From positions 175,446 through 239,445 of the forward strand of contig JACRET010000005.1 in assembly GCA_016218105.1 (NCBI GenBank): 64,000 nucleotides of DNA, given 5' to 3'. The notes below the pieces were generated by a model that made no database searches, was not told the origin of the DNA, and saw only the letters and a program-made list of their open reading frames with translations. Position numbers and translations under genes: made by a program. Source of the DNA: Deltaproteobacteria bacterium. Its GTDB lineage: Bacteria; Desulfobacterota; GWC2-55-46. Below are positions 27,082-36,204 of the stretch, piece by piece; position 1 is the first letter of the stretch, and every line of letters starts with the position of its first letter.

Positions 27082-27876
27082 TTACTCTTCTTCGCCCTCG
27101 TCGCCGTACTCTTCTTCCGCCTCATCTCCGTCTTCGGACGGAGCGGCCTTCTTTTTCCCGAAGAGCTTCGCCACTATTATACCCAGTCCGTAGAGGACGA
27201 CCAGCGGGCCTGCCATCAGGAATTGATTGAACACATCAGGGGTGGGCGTAAGCACCGCGGCTACGATAAGGATCACTACAAGCGCGTACCTCCACCACGA
27301 GAGGAGCTTTCCGGCCGTCACCACGCCCATCCTCGCCAGCACCAGGATAGCGAGCGGGAGCTGGAACACCGCGCCGAAGGCCAGCAGGAACTTGGTGGCG
27401 AAGGAGAAATAGAGCTCCATCGAAAGGATCGGTTTCAGGGATTCGGAGGCGTAGCTTAAGAGGTATTTGAACCCGAAGGGAAAGACGACAAAGTAGGCGA
27501 ACAGGGAGCCCGCCGCGAAGAGTATTACGGATGAGATCACTATGGCTATGAACCAGAGTTTCTCTTCCTTATACAGGCCCGGCGCGACAAAACCCCAAAC
27601 CTGAAATAATATCACGGGGCTCGCGAGTATCACCCCGCCCACAAACCCTATCTTCATATAAATGAAGAAAGGCTCAGTTACGCCAGTAAATACAAGGAAG
27701 TCCTGGCCCGCCGGCAGCGACGGCCTTAGAGGCTGGGTAAGGATGTCGTACAGCTCGACGGAGAAATTGTAGCAGATCGCAAAACCTATAGCGGTGGCGA
27801 TGACGGATACTATGAGCCTTTTTCTTAATTCCCTGAGGTGGGCGGTCAGGACCATCCCCTTGGTGTCTTCAGCCAT
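27082..27876 (-). CDS. tatC: Sec-independent protein translocase TatC
   Basis: 264 aa, polytopic membrane protein with about six hydrophobic segments, the cytoplasmic N-terminal HLRELRKRLIVSV, and the periplasmic loop with FVFTGVTEPFFIYMK-like residues. It is the twin-arginine signal receptor that exports folded proteins. The C-terminal ~35 residues are highly charged, mostly Glu and Asp (EDGDEAEEEYGDEGEEE), longer than usual. One base separates it from the tatA/B gene. Confidence 0.95.
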   Translation of the reverse strand: MAEDTKGMVLTAHLRELRKRLIVSVIATAIGFAICYNFSVELYDILTQPLRPSLPAGQDFLVFTGVTEPFFIYMKIGFVGGVILASPVILFQVWGFVAPGLYKEEKLWFIAIVISSVILFAAGSLFAYFVVFPFGFKYLLSYASESLKPILSMELYFSFATKFLLAFGAVFQLPLAILVLARMGVVTAGKLLSWWRYALVVILIVAAVLTPTPDVFNQFLMAGPLVVLYGLGIIVAKLFGKKKAAPSEDGDEAEEEYGDEGEEE

Positions 27877-27877
27877 A

Positions 27878-28183
27878 CTAGGTAGCCTTTTCGCCAGCGC
27901 CCTTGGGCTGGTCTGCTTTCACGGCTGCTGGGTGAACGGTGGGCTCGCCCGTCCCGGCCGCGCTCGCGGCAACGGAAGCTTCTTTTTTTGGGGGGGTCCT
28001 GTCTGTTTTCTTGTCGGTCAGGTCTATGTCGGCGATATTCCTTTTAAGGTCCTCGCTCGCCCTTCTGAACTCAGCGTACGCCCTCCCGAACGCCCTGGCC
28101 ATGCCCGGGAGCTTGTCCGGCCCGATAACGATAAGGGCCACTATCAGGATAATAAGTAATTCGGTAAAACCGATCCCAAACAT
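27878..28183 (-). CDS. Tat translocase subunit TatA/TatB
   Basis: 101 aa. One N-terminal transmembrane helix ([22 protein letters not shown]), the FGIG start and IGPDKLP hinge, an amphipathic helix ([19 protein letters not shown]), then a Pro/Ala/Lys-rich unstructured tail. The FGIGF N-terminus and GPDKLP favour TatB, but a single TatA/B could serve both roles; no second copy is in the window. Forms the pore or receptor complex with TatC encoded next. Confidence 0.92.
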   Translation of the reverse strand: MFGIGFTELLIILIVALIVIGPDKLPGMARAFGRAYAEFRRASEDLKRNIADIDLTDKKTDRTPPKKEASVAASAAGTGEPTVHPAAVKADQPKGAGEKAT

Positions 28184-28198
28184 CTCTTTGCCGTAGAA

Positions 28199-28663
28199 CT
28201 ACTTTGAAGGCGGGATTACAAGTACGGGGCACTCTGCCCTCCTTACCACCCGCTCGGTTGTGCTGCCGAATAGAAGCCTGTCAACCCTGGCCTTGCCGAA
28301 GGTCCCCATGACCACAAGGTCAATCTTCGAGCCTTTTACGACCTTAAGTATCTCTTTAAACGGCTCTCCCGCGAGCACGTGCATCTCGACGTTCCTGAAA
28401 CCCTTGAACTGCTTGGCGCAGAAGTTCTTGAGCATCTCTCCGGCTACCCCCCTCATTTCCTTATCGAGCCTCTCGAAAGAGAGGTGGGGAAGGTAAAACC
28501 CGGCGGCTTCCTTGCTTACGTCCATCACGTGGAGCACATACAGCTTCGCCTTGTTCTGGCGCGCGAGCATCATCGCGTACGAGGCGGCGGCAACGGACGC
28601 GTCGGTGAAGTCCGTCGGGAACAGGATCTTCTTGAATCCCTTCGAGTTATTCTTATCAGCCAT
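28199..28663 (-). CDS. Universal stress protein (UspA family, ATP-binding type)
   Basis: 154 aa, one Usp domain. It starts KKILFPTDFTDASVAAASYA and has the ATP-binding pattern G-x2-G-x9-G-S in GTFGKARVDRLLFGS, ending AECPVLVIPPSK. Cytoplasmic, probably a nucleotide-binding stress or energy-status protein. It is encoded 16 bases before tatA/B on the same strand, so may be cotranscribed with the Tat genes; its target is unknown. Confidence 0.9.
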   Translation of the reverse strand: MADKNNSKGFKKILFPTDFTDASVAAASYAMMLARQNKAKLYVLHVMDVSKEAAGFYLPHLSFERLDKEMRGVAGEMLKNFCAKQFKGFRNVEMHVLAGEPFKEILKVVKGSKIDLVVMGTFGKARVDRLLFGSTTERVVRRAECPVLVIPPSK

Positions 28664-28825
28664 CGTTTTCTCCGTTATTTTTATTATACACTATTTGGAT
28701 GGGGATAAAGAACGCGCTTAGCCGGACAGGTCAAAGCGCATATCAGTTCATCATATATTAAGGGTAGTGGACTTTTCAATAGTTTTCTAGGGGGAAAATA
28801 TCGCCAGAAAGGCTTTTGTCCTTAA

Positions 28826-28950
28826 CAGGCTGCTGAAAAAGTCCATCTGCTTCTTGTCCAGCGTCGCTCGTCACTGCGGCGTACAGACAAAGTACGCCTC
28901 ATTCCTCGCTTCTCGACGCCTTGCAGCTGAACCTTTTTGAGCAGCCTGAA
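28826..28950 (+). repeat. Family A interspersed palindromic repeat, copy 3
   Basis: Runs from CAGGCTGCTGAAAAAGTCC to CTTTTTGAGCAGCCTGAA with the central GCGTACAGACAAAGTACGC hairpin. It fills most of the 383-bp gap upstream of the usp gene; a degenerate end TTTTTCAACAACCTGCC follows. A GGGCTTGAAAGCCC hairpin lies near 29010. Confidence 0.85.
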
Positions 28951-29046
28951 CAAATTACGGATTTTTCAACAACCTGCCAAAAAAAGGCGTGCGGCTGAGA
29001 ACCCCCGGGCTTGAAAGCCCTTGATTTTCCGGCCTTATAAATACGC

Positions 29047-30936
29047 CTAAAAATTTCTCCCCTTCAGCCCTTCCACGACATCCCCGTACTCAGGCCCCGC
29101 GAGCTCGATGAAGCTCTTGTAGTGCGCCCTGGCCTTTTCACTCGCGCCCTCGGCATCATAGAGCATGGCTACGTTATAATGCGTCTCCGCGTTGAAGGGG
29201 TTGGCCCTGATGGAGTTCTCGTACATGAGGATAGAGTTCTTGTAATCATTCTTAAGCTGGTAATATATGCCAAGATGGTTGTAAGCCTCGGAGTATTCGG
29301 GATTGAGCTCCACAGCCTTCTCCCATTCTGCCCTCGCTGACTCCAGGTCTCCCATCTCCTTGTAGATGTTGCCGAGGTTGAACCTTATAAGCGCGTTCTT
29401 CGGTTTAAGCGCGGCTACCTTTTCCTCCACAAAAGCCGCTTTCTTCGCGGCCGCCAGGGCCTTTTCAAGCTCCCCGCTTTCGCGGTACGTAAGCGCCTCT
29501 CCAAGGAGCGCCTCCACATACCCGGGGTCCGCCTCTATAGCCTTTTCGTAATAAAAGACCGCCTTGCCGTATTCCTTCCTGTTGAAATATTGATCGGCAA
29601 GGCCTTTGTTGCTCGGCGGCGAGGCTGGAGATACCCTTACTGCCGAGGCATAGAACGCGAACTCATCTTTATAGTCCTCGTTCCTCATTATGATCTCTAC
29701 CGAGTATATGAAAAATATCAACACTATGACCGCGACCGCCGCGCGCCTGGCGAAGGCTGACTTTTCGGAGAGCTTTTTATAGGCATAATAGAGCCCGTAG
29801 CCTGCCGCTATTATAGGCCCGGCCGACGGCATATAGATATACCTCTCGGCCATCATGGAAAATGAAATCGGGACGATATTGGCTATGGGCACCAGGGCGA
29901 TGTAGAACCACAAAAGAGAGAAAAAGACCATCCTTTGCTTGAAATGAAAGTAGATTATCGCGGCAATGGAAAGGAGTATCGCAAAGACAGAGACCATCAC
30001 CCCGGGATCAAAGAGGCTGTACACAGGGTCTATTATATAGTGGAACGTAAAGCCGTAGGGGATGACCATGAGCCTCAGATAAATGGCGGTAGCCTCGGCC
30101 ATCATGAGGAAGTTGGAATACGCCGTGCCTCCCCACCACCCCTGGTTCGTTGACATCCTTCCTGTAATATTGAAGCGGATCACCATATACGCCAGACATA
30201 CGGCTGAAAAAAGCAGCCAATTAACGAAGTTGGCCTTGATGGTATCCAGCACCGGCCTCCTGTTCCTCGTCACATAATCGTAGGTTATGATGAGCGCCGG
30301 GAGAGAAACCATCGTCTCTTTACCGATATACGCGAGGAAAGAAAGCACGAGCGAGATAACGAGATATCCCTTAGAGCGGTATTCCTTATAGCGAAAATAA
30401 GAAAGCAGTGTAAGGTTAAAGAGTATCATCCCTATGAGGTCTGCCCTCGAAGCTATCCAGGATACCGCCTCGATATGCACGGGATGAAGGGCGAAAAGAA
30501 GCGAGCTTAAGAAAGCTGCGCCCGGGATATTAAAGAGACTAAGGACTACGAAATAGAGGCTGACGCTGGCGCCCATGTGAAGAAGGAGATTCACCAGATG
30601 GTAGCCGTAAGGCTTGAGGCCGAAGATGGCGTAGTCGATGGCGTAAGAGGCGGTCCTTAAAGGCCTGTAGATTATGGTGCCCCATTCCGCGTCGGCGGCG
30701 GCCATTGACTTCGGGGAGAAGAAGAAGTCCGGGATATTAGTCAAGCTCCGGATGCTGGTGTTGTCCTTCACAAACCCGTTATCGTCAGCGACAAACCCGT
30801 TGCCGAGGCTGTTATAATAGACCGCGACAAGGATGACAAGGAGCACGAAGAGGTGCGTCCAGAGATTTGAGTCGTCTCTCTTGGGCATATAATCTTTTAT
30901 GTTTACGACAGCCGCCGGCCTGCCTTCTTTCTTCAT
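29047..30936 (-). CDS. TMTC-like multi-pass membrane protein with C-terminal TPR repeats
   Basis: 629 aa. The first ~410 residues are polytopic and GT-C/PMT-like: GNGFVADDNGFVKDN after the first helix, then IIYRPLRTASYAIDYAIFG, GYHLVNLLLH and LFALHPVHIEAVSWIASRADLIG, the arrangement seen in TMTC-type O-glycosyltransferase relatives. The last ~200 residues hold several TPR units (EYGKAVFYYEKAIEADPGY; SEAYNHLGIYYQLKNDYKNS). Probably adds a sugar to a protein or envelope polymer, with TPRs exposed. It is 15 bases downstream of the methyltransferase gene, in a three-gene cluster with the glycosyltransferase. Sugar and target are unknown. Confidence 0.78.
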   Translation of the reverse strand: MKKEGRPAAVVNIKDYMPKRDDSNLWTHLFVLLVILVAVYYNSLGNGFVADDNGFVKDNTSIRSLTNIPDFFFSPKSMAAADAEWGTIIYRPLRTASYAIDYAIFGLKPYGYHLVNLLLHMGASVSLYFVVLSLFNIPGAAFLSSLLFALHPVHIEAVSWIASRADLIGMILFNLTLLSYFRYKEYRSKGYLVISLVLSFLAYIGKETMVSLPALIITYDYVTRNRRPVLDTIKANFVNWLLFSAVCLAYMVIRFNITGRMSTNQGWWGGTAYSNFLMMAEATAIYLRLMVIPYGFTFHYIIDPVYSLFDPGVMVSVFAILLSIAAIIYFHFKQRMVFFSLLWFYIALVPIANIVPISFSMMAERYIYMPSAGPIIAAGYGLYYAYKKLSEKSAFARRAAVAVIVLIFFIYSVEIIMRNEDYKDEFAFYASAVRVSPASPPSNKGLADQYFNRKEYGKAVFYYEKAIEADPGYVEALLGEALTYRESGELEKALAAAKKAAFVEEKVAALKPKNALIRFNLGNIYKEMGDLESARAEWEKAVELNPEYSEAYNHLGIYYQLKNDYKNSILMYENSIRANPFNAETHYNVAMLYDAEGASEKARAHYKSFIELAGPEYGDVVEGLKGRNF

Positions 30937-30951
30937 CTCGAAACTCCGCTT

Positions 30952-31668
30952 CTATTTTCCGGCCTTGATAAAGAGGCTCCCCGCAAACTCGGAAGCAACC
31001 GGTATCTTCTCGATTATCCTCGAAAGGGCGTTCACCGCGCCCGCAAGCGAGGCCGGCAGCCCGGGATAGAGAAAATCGAAAGGCTCTATGACGATATCCC
31101 TGAACTTATACTCCCTTATCTTCCTCTTGAGCAGAAACCTTATGAACGCAGTCTCATCGGGGCTGTTGTGGAACCGTTCCCTGAAGAAGTGCCTCTCGGC
31201 GAATATATGGGGGTTTAACATATTGGGCTCGGAGAATATTATCTTCCCGTTGTCCTTGAGCACCCGCGAGAATTCCTTGAACGCCTTATCGATATCGAGG
31301 TGATGTAGCACCGACATCCCTATCACATAGTCGAAAGACTTGTCCCTGAACCCTAGCTCATAGGCGCTCGCGCAGAAAAAATCAACGCCCCTGCAGGCGG
31401 ACTTGCCCCTGGCGAGCCTCAAAAGATCCGGCGAGACGTCGAGCGAGTATATCTTTGCCCCGGTCTTAACCGCCTCCATCGTAAGGAGCCCCGTCCCGCA
31501 GCCGACCTCCAGCACCCGCATCCCGGGCCTGAGATCGCCAAGGAGCATCTTGACTCTGCGCTCCCACCTGAGCCCGCCGATCTTACCGGACCAGCCCCAG
31601 ATGTCTTCGGCCCCCCCGGCGATCTTTCTGCCGTGCTCTATCTCGTGCTTAAGCCTCTGGTCTTTCAT
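30952..31668 (-). CDS. SAM-dependent class I methyltransferase
   Basis: 238 aa, methyltransferase type 11 fold: motif I VLEVGCGTGLLTMEAV, an acidic residue after it (IYSLDVS), YELGFRDKSFDYVIGMSVLHHL and VLKDNGKIIFSEPN. A C-terminal helical part ends KIPVASEFAGSLFIKAGK. It could act on a lipid, quinone or polymer; context with glycosyltransferases favours envelope glycoconjugate work, which is inference. It begins 6 bases after the upstream gene ends. Confidence 0.85.
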   Translation of the reverse strand: MKDQRLKHEIEHGRKIAGGAEDIWGWSGKIGGLRWERRVKMLLGDLRPGMRVLEVGCGTGLLTMEAVKTGAKIYSLDVSPDLLRLARGKSACRGVDFFCASAYELGFRDKSFDYVIGMSVLHHLDIDKAFKEFSRVLKDNGKIIFSEPNMLNPHIFAERHFFRERFHNSPDETAFIRFLLKRKIREYKFRDIVIEPFDFLYPGLPASLAGAVNALSRIIEKIPVASEFAGSLFIKAGK

Positions 31669-31674
31669 TTATCT

Positions 31675-33144
31675 TTAAACGAACTTGAATTTTTTAAGCG
31701 CCGCGACGCACATCCGGAGCATCACAAGGCCGTTCTGGAGCCTCTTGGTCATCTTCGTCTCGCCGTATACTCTTTCAAGATAATGGACAGGGACTTCTAC
31801 TATCTTCAAATGGAGCTTCGCGGCGCCGAATATAAGCTCATAGTCCCCCCATCGGTCGGATACCCCCCACGAACCGAGGAGCGCCTTTACCCTCGGCCAG
31901 TCCTTTCTCCATAGCACCTTTGTCCCGCAAAGGGTGTCCGTAAGCCTCTGGCCGAGGAGATACGAGAAAGAAAGGCTGAAGAACTTGTTGCCTATGATAT
32001 TAAGGGTCCTCATCGCCTGGTCCTGCATCGGGTATATCATGCGGGAGCCGTTGATGAATTCGCCCCTGCCCTCGGCTATCGCGTTGTAAAAATAAGGCAG
32101 CTCCTCGGGTATGACGGTAAGGTCGGCATCGAGTATCATGAGGATGTCCCCTGAGGCCGCGTCAAAACCAGTCCAGACGTTCTTCGCCTTGCAGATGCCC
32201 GGGCCCGGGACGACCTTTATATTCTTTTCAGGATAAAGGGCCATCATCCTTTTTATCTCTTCGACCGTGCCGTCGGTGGATTTATCGTCGCAGAAGATTA
32301 TCTCCGTACCCTTGCCCATCTCGGGTATTCTCCTTACGGCGTCCTCGACATTGCCCTTCTCGTTCTTGCACGGGACTATTACGGAGACCGAGTATTTCCT
32401 TTCGGCGGGCATGGCCGCTATCTTCTTGGCAACGACTATCTGGAGAAAGCACAGGTTCTTTATGAAGGGGAGCTTCGCGACGGCGTCGTTTAAGAACCAG
32501 GAGAGTATCGGAACCCCTACGGGGAACAATACCTGGTGGTATTTCTTCACAACCTCGTATCCCGAAAGATAAAGTATGTTCTCTATTACCGGGATATTGA
32601 GCCAGTTTTGCGTAGGCTGAGGCACCTTCCAGCCGATCTTTTCGGCCATGAAAACAAGCGGCCTCCAGAGGTAATTGTAGTTTATGACGATGAGCCTCGT
32701 GTCAACGCTCGCCCCCGCGCCGGCGTTTATGAACGCCTTTTCTATATCAATGATATCTCCGAGGGAGTAAAAAACGATATAGTCGAACTTTTCATCAAGC
32801 TCTATGTCTTCCGGGTCGGCGCACTTGAATCTGAACTGAGGGTATTTCCGTTTGGCGAAAGAGACCATCTTCTGGCAGATATCGACTCCCAGCGCGCTTG
32901 CGGGGGAGATGTTTGGGAGGAGCTGACCGAGTTCAGACCTGAAGAGGAGGATCTTTTTCCCGGGCTCTATTATAAAATTGAGGAAGGAGCTTAATTTGTT
33001 ATAAAAATACCTGTTCCTGTCTATCCACTTCTCGCGTATGTCCGCGATCTTTTCGTAAGATCCGCGCACATATTCTTTACGGGACTTGATGTGCTCAAGA
33101 GCCCAGTTATTGTCTTCGGCCCGTAGGTTGTTATCTGCGCTCAT
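31675..33144 (-). CDS. Methyltransferase-like / family 2 glycosyltransferase fusion
   Basis: 489 aa. The N-terminal ~225 residues resemble a SAM methyltransferase (ILLFRSELGQLLPNISPASALGVDI, FDYIVFYSLGDIID). The canonical GxGxG is changed to FRSELGQ, so this half may be inactive or a binding domain. The C-terminal ~250 residues are a GT2/dolichol-phosphate-mannose-synthase-like domain: SVIVPCKNEKGNVEDAV, EIIFCDDKSTDGTVEEI, and DADLTVIPEELP (DxD). No transmembrane helices are obvious after it. It probably makes a polyprenyl-phosphate sugar for the downstream TMTC-like enzyme. Confidence 0.82.
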   Translation of the reverse strand: MSADNNLRAEDNNWALEHIKSRKEYVRGSYEKIADIREKWIDRNRYFYNKLSSFLNFIIEPGKKILLFRSELGQLLPNISPASALGVDICQKMVSFAKRKYPQFRFKCADPEDIELDEKFDYIVFYSLGDIIDIEKAFINAGAGASVDTRLIVINYNYLWRPLVFMAEKIGWKVPQPTQNWLNIPVIENILYLSGYEVVKKYHQVLFPVGVPILSWFLNDAVAKLPFIKNLCFLQIVVAKKIAAMPAERKYSVSVIVPCKNEKGNVEDAVRRIPEMGKGTEIIFCDDKSTDGTVEEIKRMMALYPEKNIKVVPGPGICKAKNVWTGFDAASGDILMILDADLTVIPEELPYFYNAIAEGRGEFINGSRMIYPMQDQAMRTLNIIGNKFFSLSFSYLLGQRLTDTLCGTKVLWRKDWPRVKALLGSWGVSDRWGDYELIFGAAKLHLKIVEVPVHYLERVYGETKMTKRLQNGLVMLRMCVAALKKFKFV

Positions 33145-33437
33145 TTTCTGATTGGTACCGCGGATTAATTTAAATTCGGCTGATGGAAGAATATGGTACG
33201 GGTGACTTGAAAACCTCCACTGCTTCCCTTGTTACGGAGCGGGCCTCGCCAGCCTGTTAAGAAGTTGAAAACACTTATTTTTTATCATAATTAAGCCGTA
33301 AGGTCAATCTTATCAAGGCGGCCGCAAAACCCCCTTGGAATCGTCTTTCCCCAAACAGGTTGCGGAAAAAGTCCTTTATCGTCACTTCGAGGAGCGATTC
33401 TCCGCGACGGATCACCATCCCCCCGGCAACATATAAG

Positions 33438-33478
33438 TTCCCTCTCCCCTTTGCGGGAGAGGGCGGAGGGTGAGGGGG
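33438..33478. repeat. REP-like GC hairpin
   Basis: TTCCCTCTCCCCTTTGCGGGAG followed by AGGGCGGAGGGTGAGGGG, nearly identical to the copy at 16650-16689. Confidence 0.75.
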
Positions 33479-33521
33479 GCAGTAGGATCGCACCGCTCAC
33501 ATATGATTGTTGTTTTTGCTT

Positions 33522-33671
33522 TTTGTTCTTCAAAAAATACCAGGGGATTGCGAAGCGAGCATAAAAGAGGCGAGCGACCGGGCTTCAGTTCCATTGGAGG
33601 GAGAGAGCCGACAGCGAGCGGAGCCAATACCCCGAAAGCGCGCGGCAGCGCGCAAAAGGCCTTTTACCAGA
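33522..33671 (+). repeat. Family C interspersed repeat, copy 2
   Basis: TTTGTTCTTCAAAAAATACC at one end and GCGCAAAAGGCCTTTTACCA at the other, with AAGCGAGCATAAAAGAGGCG and GGGCTTCAGTTCCATTGGAG inside; reverse complement of the copy at 22923-23074. Confidence 0.75.
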
Positions 33672-33677
33672 GAGGCA

Positions 33678-33727
33678 TGAATATGCATAGCGAGCGCATT
33701 CCCCGCGGATTCCGCGGGAAGCTTCAA
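33678..33727 (-). repeat. Family B repeat, short form
   Basis: TGAATATGCATAGCGAGCGC, then CCCCGCGGATTCCGCGG and GAAGCTTCAA, in reverse orientation, ending 5 bases before the stop of the nicotinate phosphoribosyltransferase gene. Confidence 0.8.
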
Positions 33728-33731
33728 TTTT

Positions 33732-34892
33732 TTATAGCTCCAGGTTCTTTACGGAGGCGAACACTTTTTCCCGTATCACCGCAGGCTTGGGAAGCTCCGA
33801 AACGATCTTGCCCCCGGTTATGAGCGGGAACATTAGGCTATTAAATCTTCCCCCGCACTCACACGCCTCCTTCCTGGCAGAACCGAGGGGGATTACGGCT
33901 CTGGCGCCGCAGCCGTCACACCTCAGCAAATCCTTTGCCCCTGACCATTTTCCCCGCTTCGCAAGAGGCTCTCCCTCTATCTCGACTATATCCATCGCAA
34001 AGTCAATTACAGGCGCGTTGCTGATGCAGGTGCCTACGCCGAAGGCATCGGCCACCGGCCTTAGCTCAGAGACTTCTTTTTCATCCAGCCCGCCGCTTGC
34101 GAAGAGCTTGATATCTTTAAATCCCCTTAAATCAAGCTCCCACCTGACCTCCTGAAAGATACGGTAGAAATCCCCCCTGCGGGAGTTCGGCGTATCTAGC
34201 CTCAGCCCGAATAACCTCCCGCCCAAACCCTCAGCCACCCTTACAGCCTCGAACTTCTCGTCGTTAAAGGTATCTATGAGGGCGACCCTCCTTACCTTTT
34301 TGTCAATCACCTCATCAAACGCCTTTGCGGCCTCTACGGTATCCCCGATGACGAGTATAAGCGCGTGGGGCATGGTGCCGGCCGGGTCTATCTCCAGCAG
34401 CTCGGCGCTTGCTATTACAGAGACCCCGTCGCACCCTCCTATAAACGCGGAGCGCTCTATCATCGGGGCGATCGCCGGGTGCATGCGCCTTGCGCCAAAG
34501 CTGATAACGAGCCTGTCTCCAGCGGCTTTCTTTATCCTCGCGGCCTTTGTCGCCACCCCGGAGGATTCGCAGATAAGGCCTAAAATAGCCGTCTCAAAGA
34601 CGCAGAACTCCTTGTAGACGCCTTCTATTTCCATTACAGGCTCCCAGGGAAAGAATACCTCGCCTTCCCTCAAAGCCCTTATATTTACGTCTTTGCCTTC
34701 CATGAGGCGCGCGGCCTCTTCGATCCCCGCAAGCACCCCCCAGTTATCGCCCGGCGGAAGCTTTTTGGTGAAGAACTCGGCCCTTACCCTCTTGTTTATC
34801 CCCTTCTCCTTCAGTATCTGCAGCGTCCTCGCGAAGTAGACGTCGGTCACCCTTCCGCTCTTTATGTCAGCGGCGTCAGCTATATGGAACAT
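33732..34892 (-). CDS. Nicotinate phosphoribosyltransferase
   Basis: 386 aa, NAPRTase family of the PncB/archaeal-like short type: it makes nicotinate mononucleotide from nicotinate and PRPP in NAD salvage. Seen: VYFARTLQIL near the N-terminus, SSGVATKAARIKKAAG, SFGARRMHPAIAP, LALIDTFNDEKFEA-like strands, GLRLDTPNSRRGDF and FASGGLDE. A C-terminal zinc-ribbon-like CDGCGAR...CECGG is typical of this subgroup. The ATG at 34892 has GGAGG 7 bases upstream and is preferred over 34919. It lies 23 bases after the rhomboid gene. Confidence 0.9.
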   Translation of the reverse strand: MFHIADAADIKSGRVTDVYFARTLQILKEKGINKRVRAEFFTKKLPPGDNWGVLAGIEEAARLMEGKDVNIRALREGEVFFPWEPVMEIEGVYKEFCVFETAILGLICESSGVATKAARIKKAAGDRLVISFGARRMHPAIAPMIERSAFIGGCDGVSVIASAELLEIDPAGTMPHALILVIGDTVEAAKAFDEVIDKKVRRVALIDTFNDEKFEAVRVAEGLGGRLFGLRLDTPNSRRGDFYRIFQEVRWELDLRGFKDIKLFASGGLDEKEVSELRPVADAFGVGTCISNAPVIDFAMDIVEIEGEPLAKRGKWSGAKDLLRCDGCGARAVIPLGSARKEACECGGRFNSLMFPLITGGKIVSELPKPAVIREKVFASVKNLEL

Positions 34893-34915
34893 GTTCCGCC
34901 TCCGGGTATTATTTA

Positions 34916-35587
34916 TCAAACCCTGCGCCTTCTCCTCGGCCTTAAAAGAAACACCCCGGCGATGCCTGCCAGAAAACCGCCGATATGGGCGTACCAGGCT
35001 ATGCCTCCAGCCGGCCCGTAACCGGAGCTGAGCAGTTGCATTAAAAACCAGAAACCGAGAAAGATGACCGCCGGTATCCTCGCTACCGTCACAAAAAACA
35101 GAAGAAATACAATGGTCTTTACCTGCGCCCTCGGGAAGAGAATAAAGTACGCGCCGAGCACTCCGGCTATGGCTCCGCTTGCGCCTACCATCGGGACCGT
35201 TGAGGCGGGCTCCATGGCGATATGGGCCAAACTGGCTATGATCCCTGAGGCGATATAAAAGACAAGGAACTTCAAGTGTCCGAAAGTATCCTCGACATTG
35301 TCCCCGAATATCCAGAGGAACAGCATGTTGCCGCCGACATGGAGAAGCCCGCCGTGGACGAACATGGCTGTAATGAGAGTAAAGGGAACCGGGACAAGCG
35401 AAGGCGGAACCGTATCCACATGGCGGGTTATCTCGTAGGGTATCGCGGCTGTGCGGAAGATGAACTGCTCCTCCCCGCTTAAGCCGAGCGAAATCTGGTA
35501 TATGAAGACCAGCAGGTTTATTATGATTATGGATATGGTGACGTACGGGAATGTGCTTGACGGGATGTCGTCTTTAATAGGTATCAT
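34916..35587 (-). CDS. Rhomboid family intramembrane serine protease
   Basis: 223 aa with about six transmembrane helices. The catalytic pair is Ser137 in VGASGAIAG and His201 in WYAHIGGFLAG; HGGLLHVGGNMLFLWIFG carries the conserved oxyanion-side His and Asn. It cleaves membrane proteins within or next to the bilayer. Its ATG overlaps the stop of the lipoprotein gene (ATGA), so the two are coupled. The substrate is unknown. Confidence 0.92.
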   Translation of the reverse strand: MIPIKDDIPSSTFPYVTISIIIINLLVFIYQISLGLSGEEQFIFRTAAIPYEITRHVDTVPPSLVPVPFTLITAMFVHGGLLHVGGNMLFLWIFGDNVEDTFGHLKFLVFYIASGIIASLAHIAMEPASTVPMVGASGAIAGVLGAYFILFPRAQVKTIVFLLFFVTVARIPAVIFLGFWFLMQLLSSGYGPAGGIAWYAHIGGFLAGIAGVFLLRPRRRRRV

Positions 35588-36054
35588 TTATTGAACCCTG
35601 ACACGCCAACAGGCTCATTAGGCCCCATCCCCAGGAGAAATCTCTCGGTCTGATAGATAATCTCGAAGGCAGTGGTCTTATCCTTAAAAAACAAACCCTT
35701 TTTAGCATTGACCTCCATTCTTGTCAATGTCGGCGTCATCTCCTCAAGCGTTATGTAGACGGTAAGCTTCCTTGTGCCGGTCTTTATCTCCATACCGTAC
35801 TTCTTGTCCTTCCTCCTGATAGTCTCCATCGACATCTTGTCGAGCGCCTTTACGCTCGCTATCGCAACCTCATCCATCGGATAGGTCATCGTCTTGAAGG
35901 CTATATTCGTCAATGTATATGAGATGCCGCCGCCGGCGCCGGCTATAATGGCCGGCAGCGCTATCGGAAGGAACGCTATCGGGGCAGCCGCGCAGCCTGA
36001 CGCGGCCAGGAATAAGCATATCGCGAGGACTCTAAGGGATCGGGACTTTGGCAT
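35584..36054 (-). CDS. DUF3568 family lipoprotein
   Basis: About 156 aa. A signal peptide with lipobox LAASGC gives a lipid-anchored protein, followed by a short hydrophobic Ala/Pro/Ile stretch and a GAGGGISYTLTNIAFKTMTYP segment, then a compact alpha/beta domain typical of DUF3568. Envelope-located; function unknown. The ATG at 36054 starts a classical signal peptide and is preferred over an upstream TTG (36075). Coupled to the rhomboid gene by a 4-base overlap. Confidence 0.82.
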   Translation of the reverse strand: MPKSRSLRVLAICLFLAASGCAAAPIAFLPIALPAIIAGAGGGISYTLTNIAFKTMTYPMDEVAIASVKALDKMSMETIRRKDKKYGMEIKTGTRKLTVYITLEEMTPTLTRMEVNAKKGLFFKDKTTAFEIIYQTERFLLGMGPNEPVGVSGFNK

Positions 36055-36204
36055 TGTTATTTGGGTTACCGCCAAGCGTCAGGAAATGTACTTTCATTAT
36101 AGCAGAAAAGCGCCGGGAGCTTCCGCCTCTGTAGACTCTCTCACGGCAAAACCCCTGATTTGACAACTTTTCGTAATCTGATACGCTTAAGAAAAAGCCC
36201 TTTT

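Larger units (their letters stand above)
33145..33731. other. Repeat-rich gap upstream of the glycosyltransferase operon
   Basis: No gene is seen. It holds a family A-like end AACAGGTTGCGGAAAAAGTCC (about 33352), a REP hairpin (33438-33478), a family C copy (33522-33671) and a family B copy (33678-33727). Open frames here read through repeats and lack ribosome binding sites. Confidence 0.7.

Noticed and set aside
33275..33823. Small open frames on both strands near 33.5 kb
   Set aside because: They fall in REP, family C and family B repeats; no start signals.
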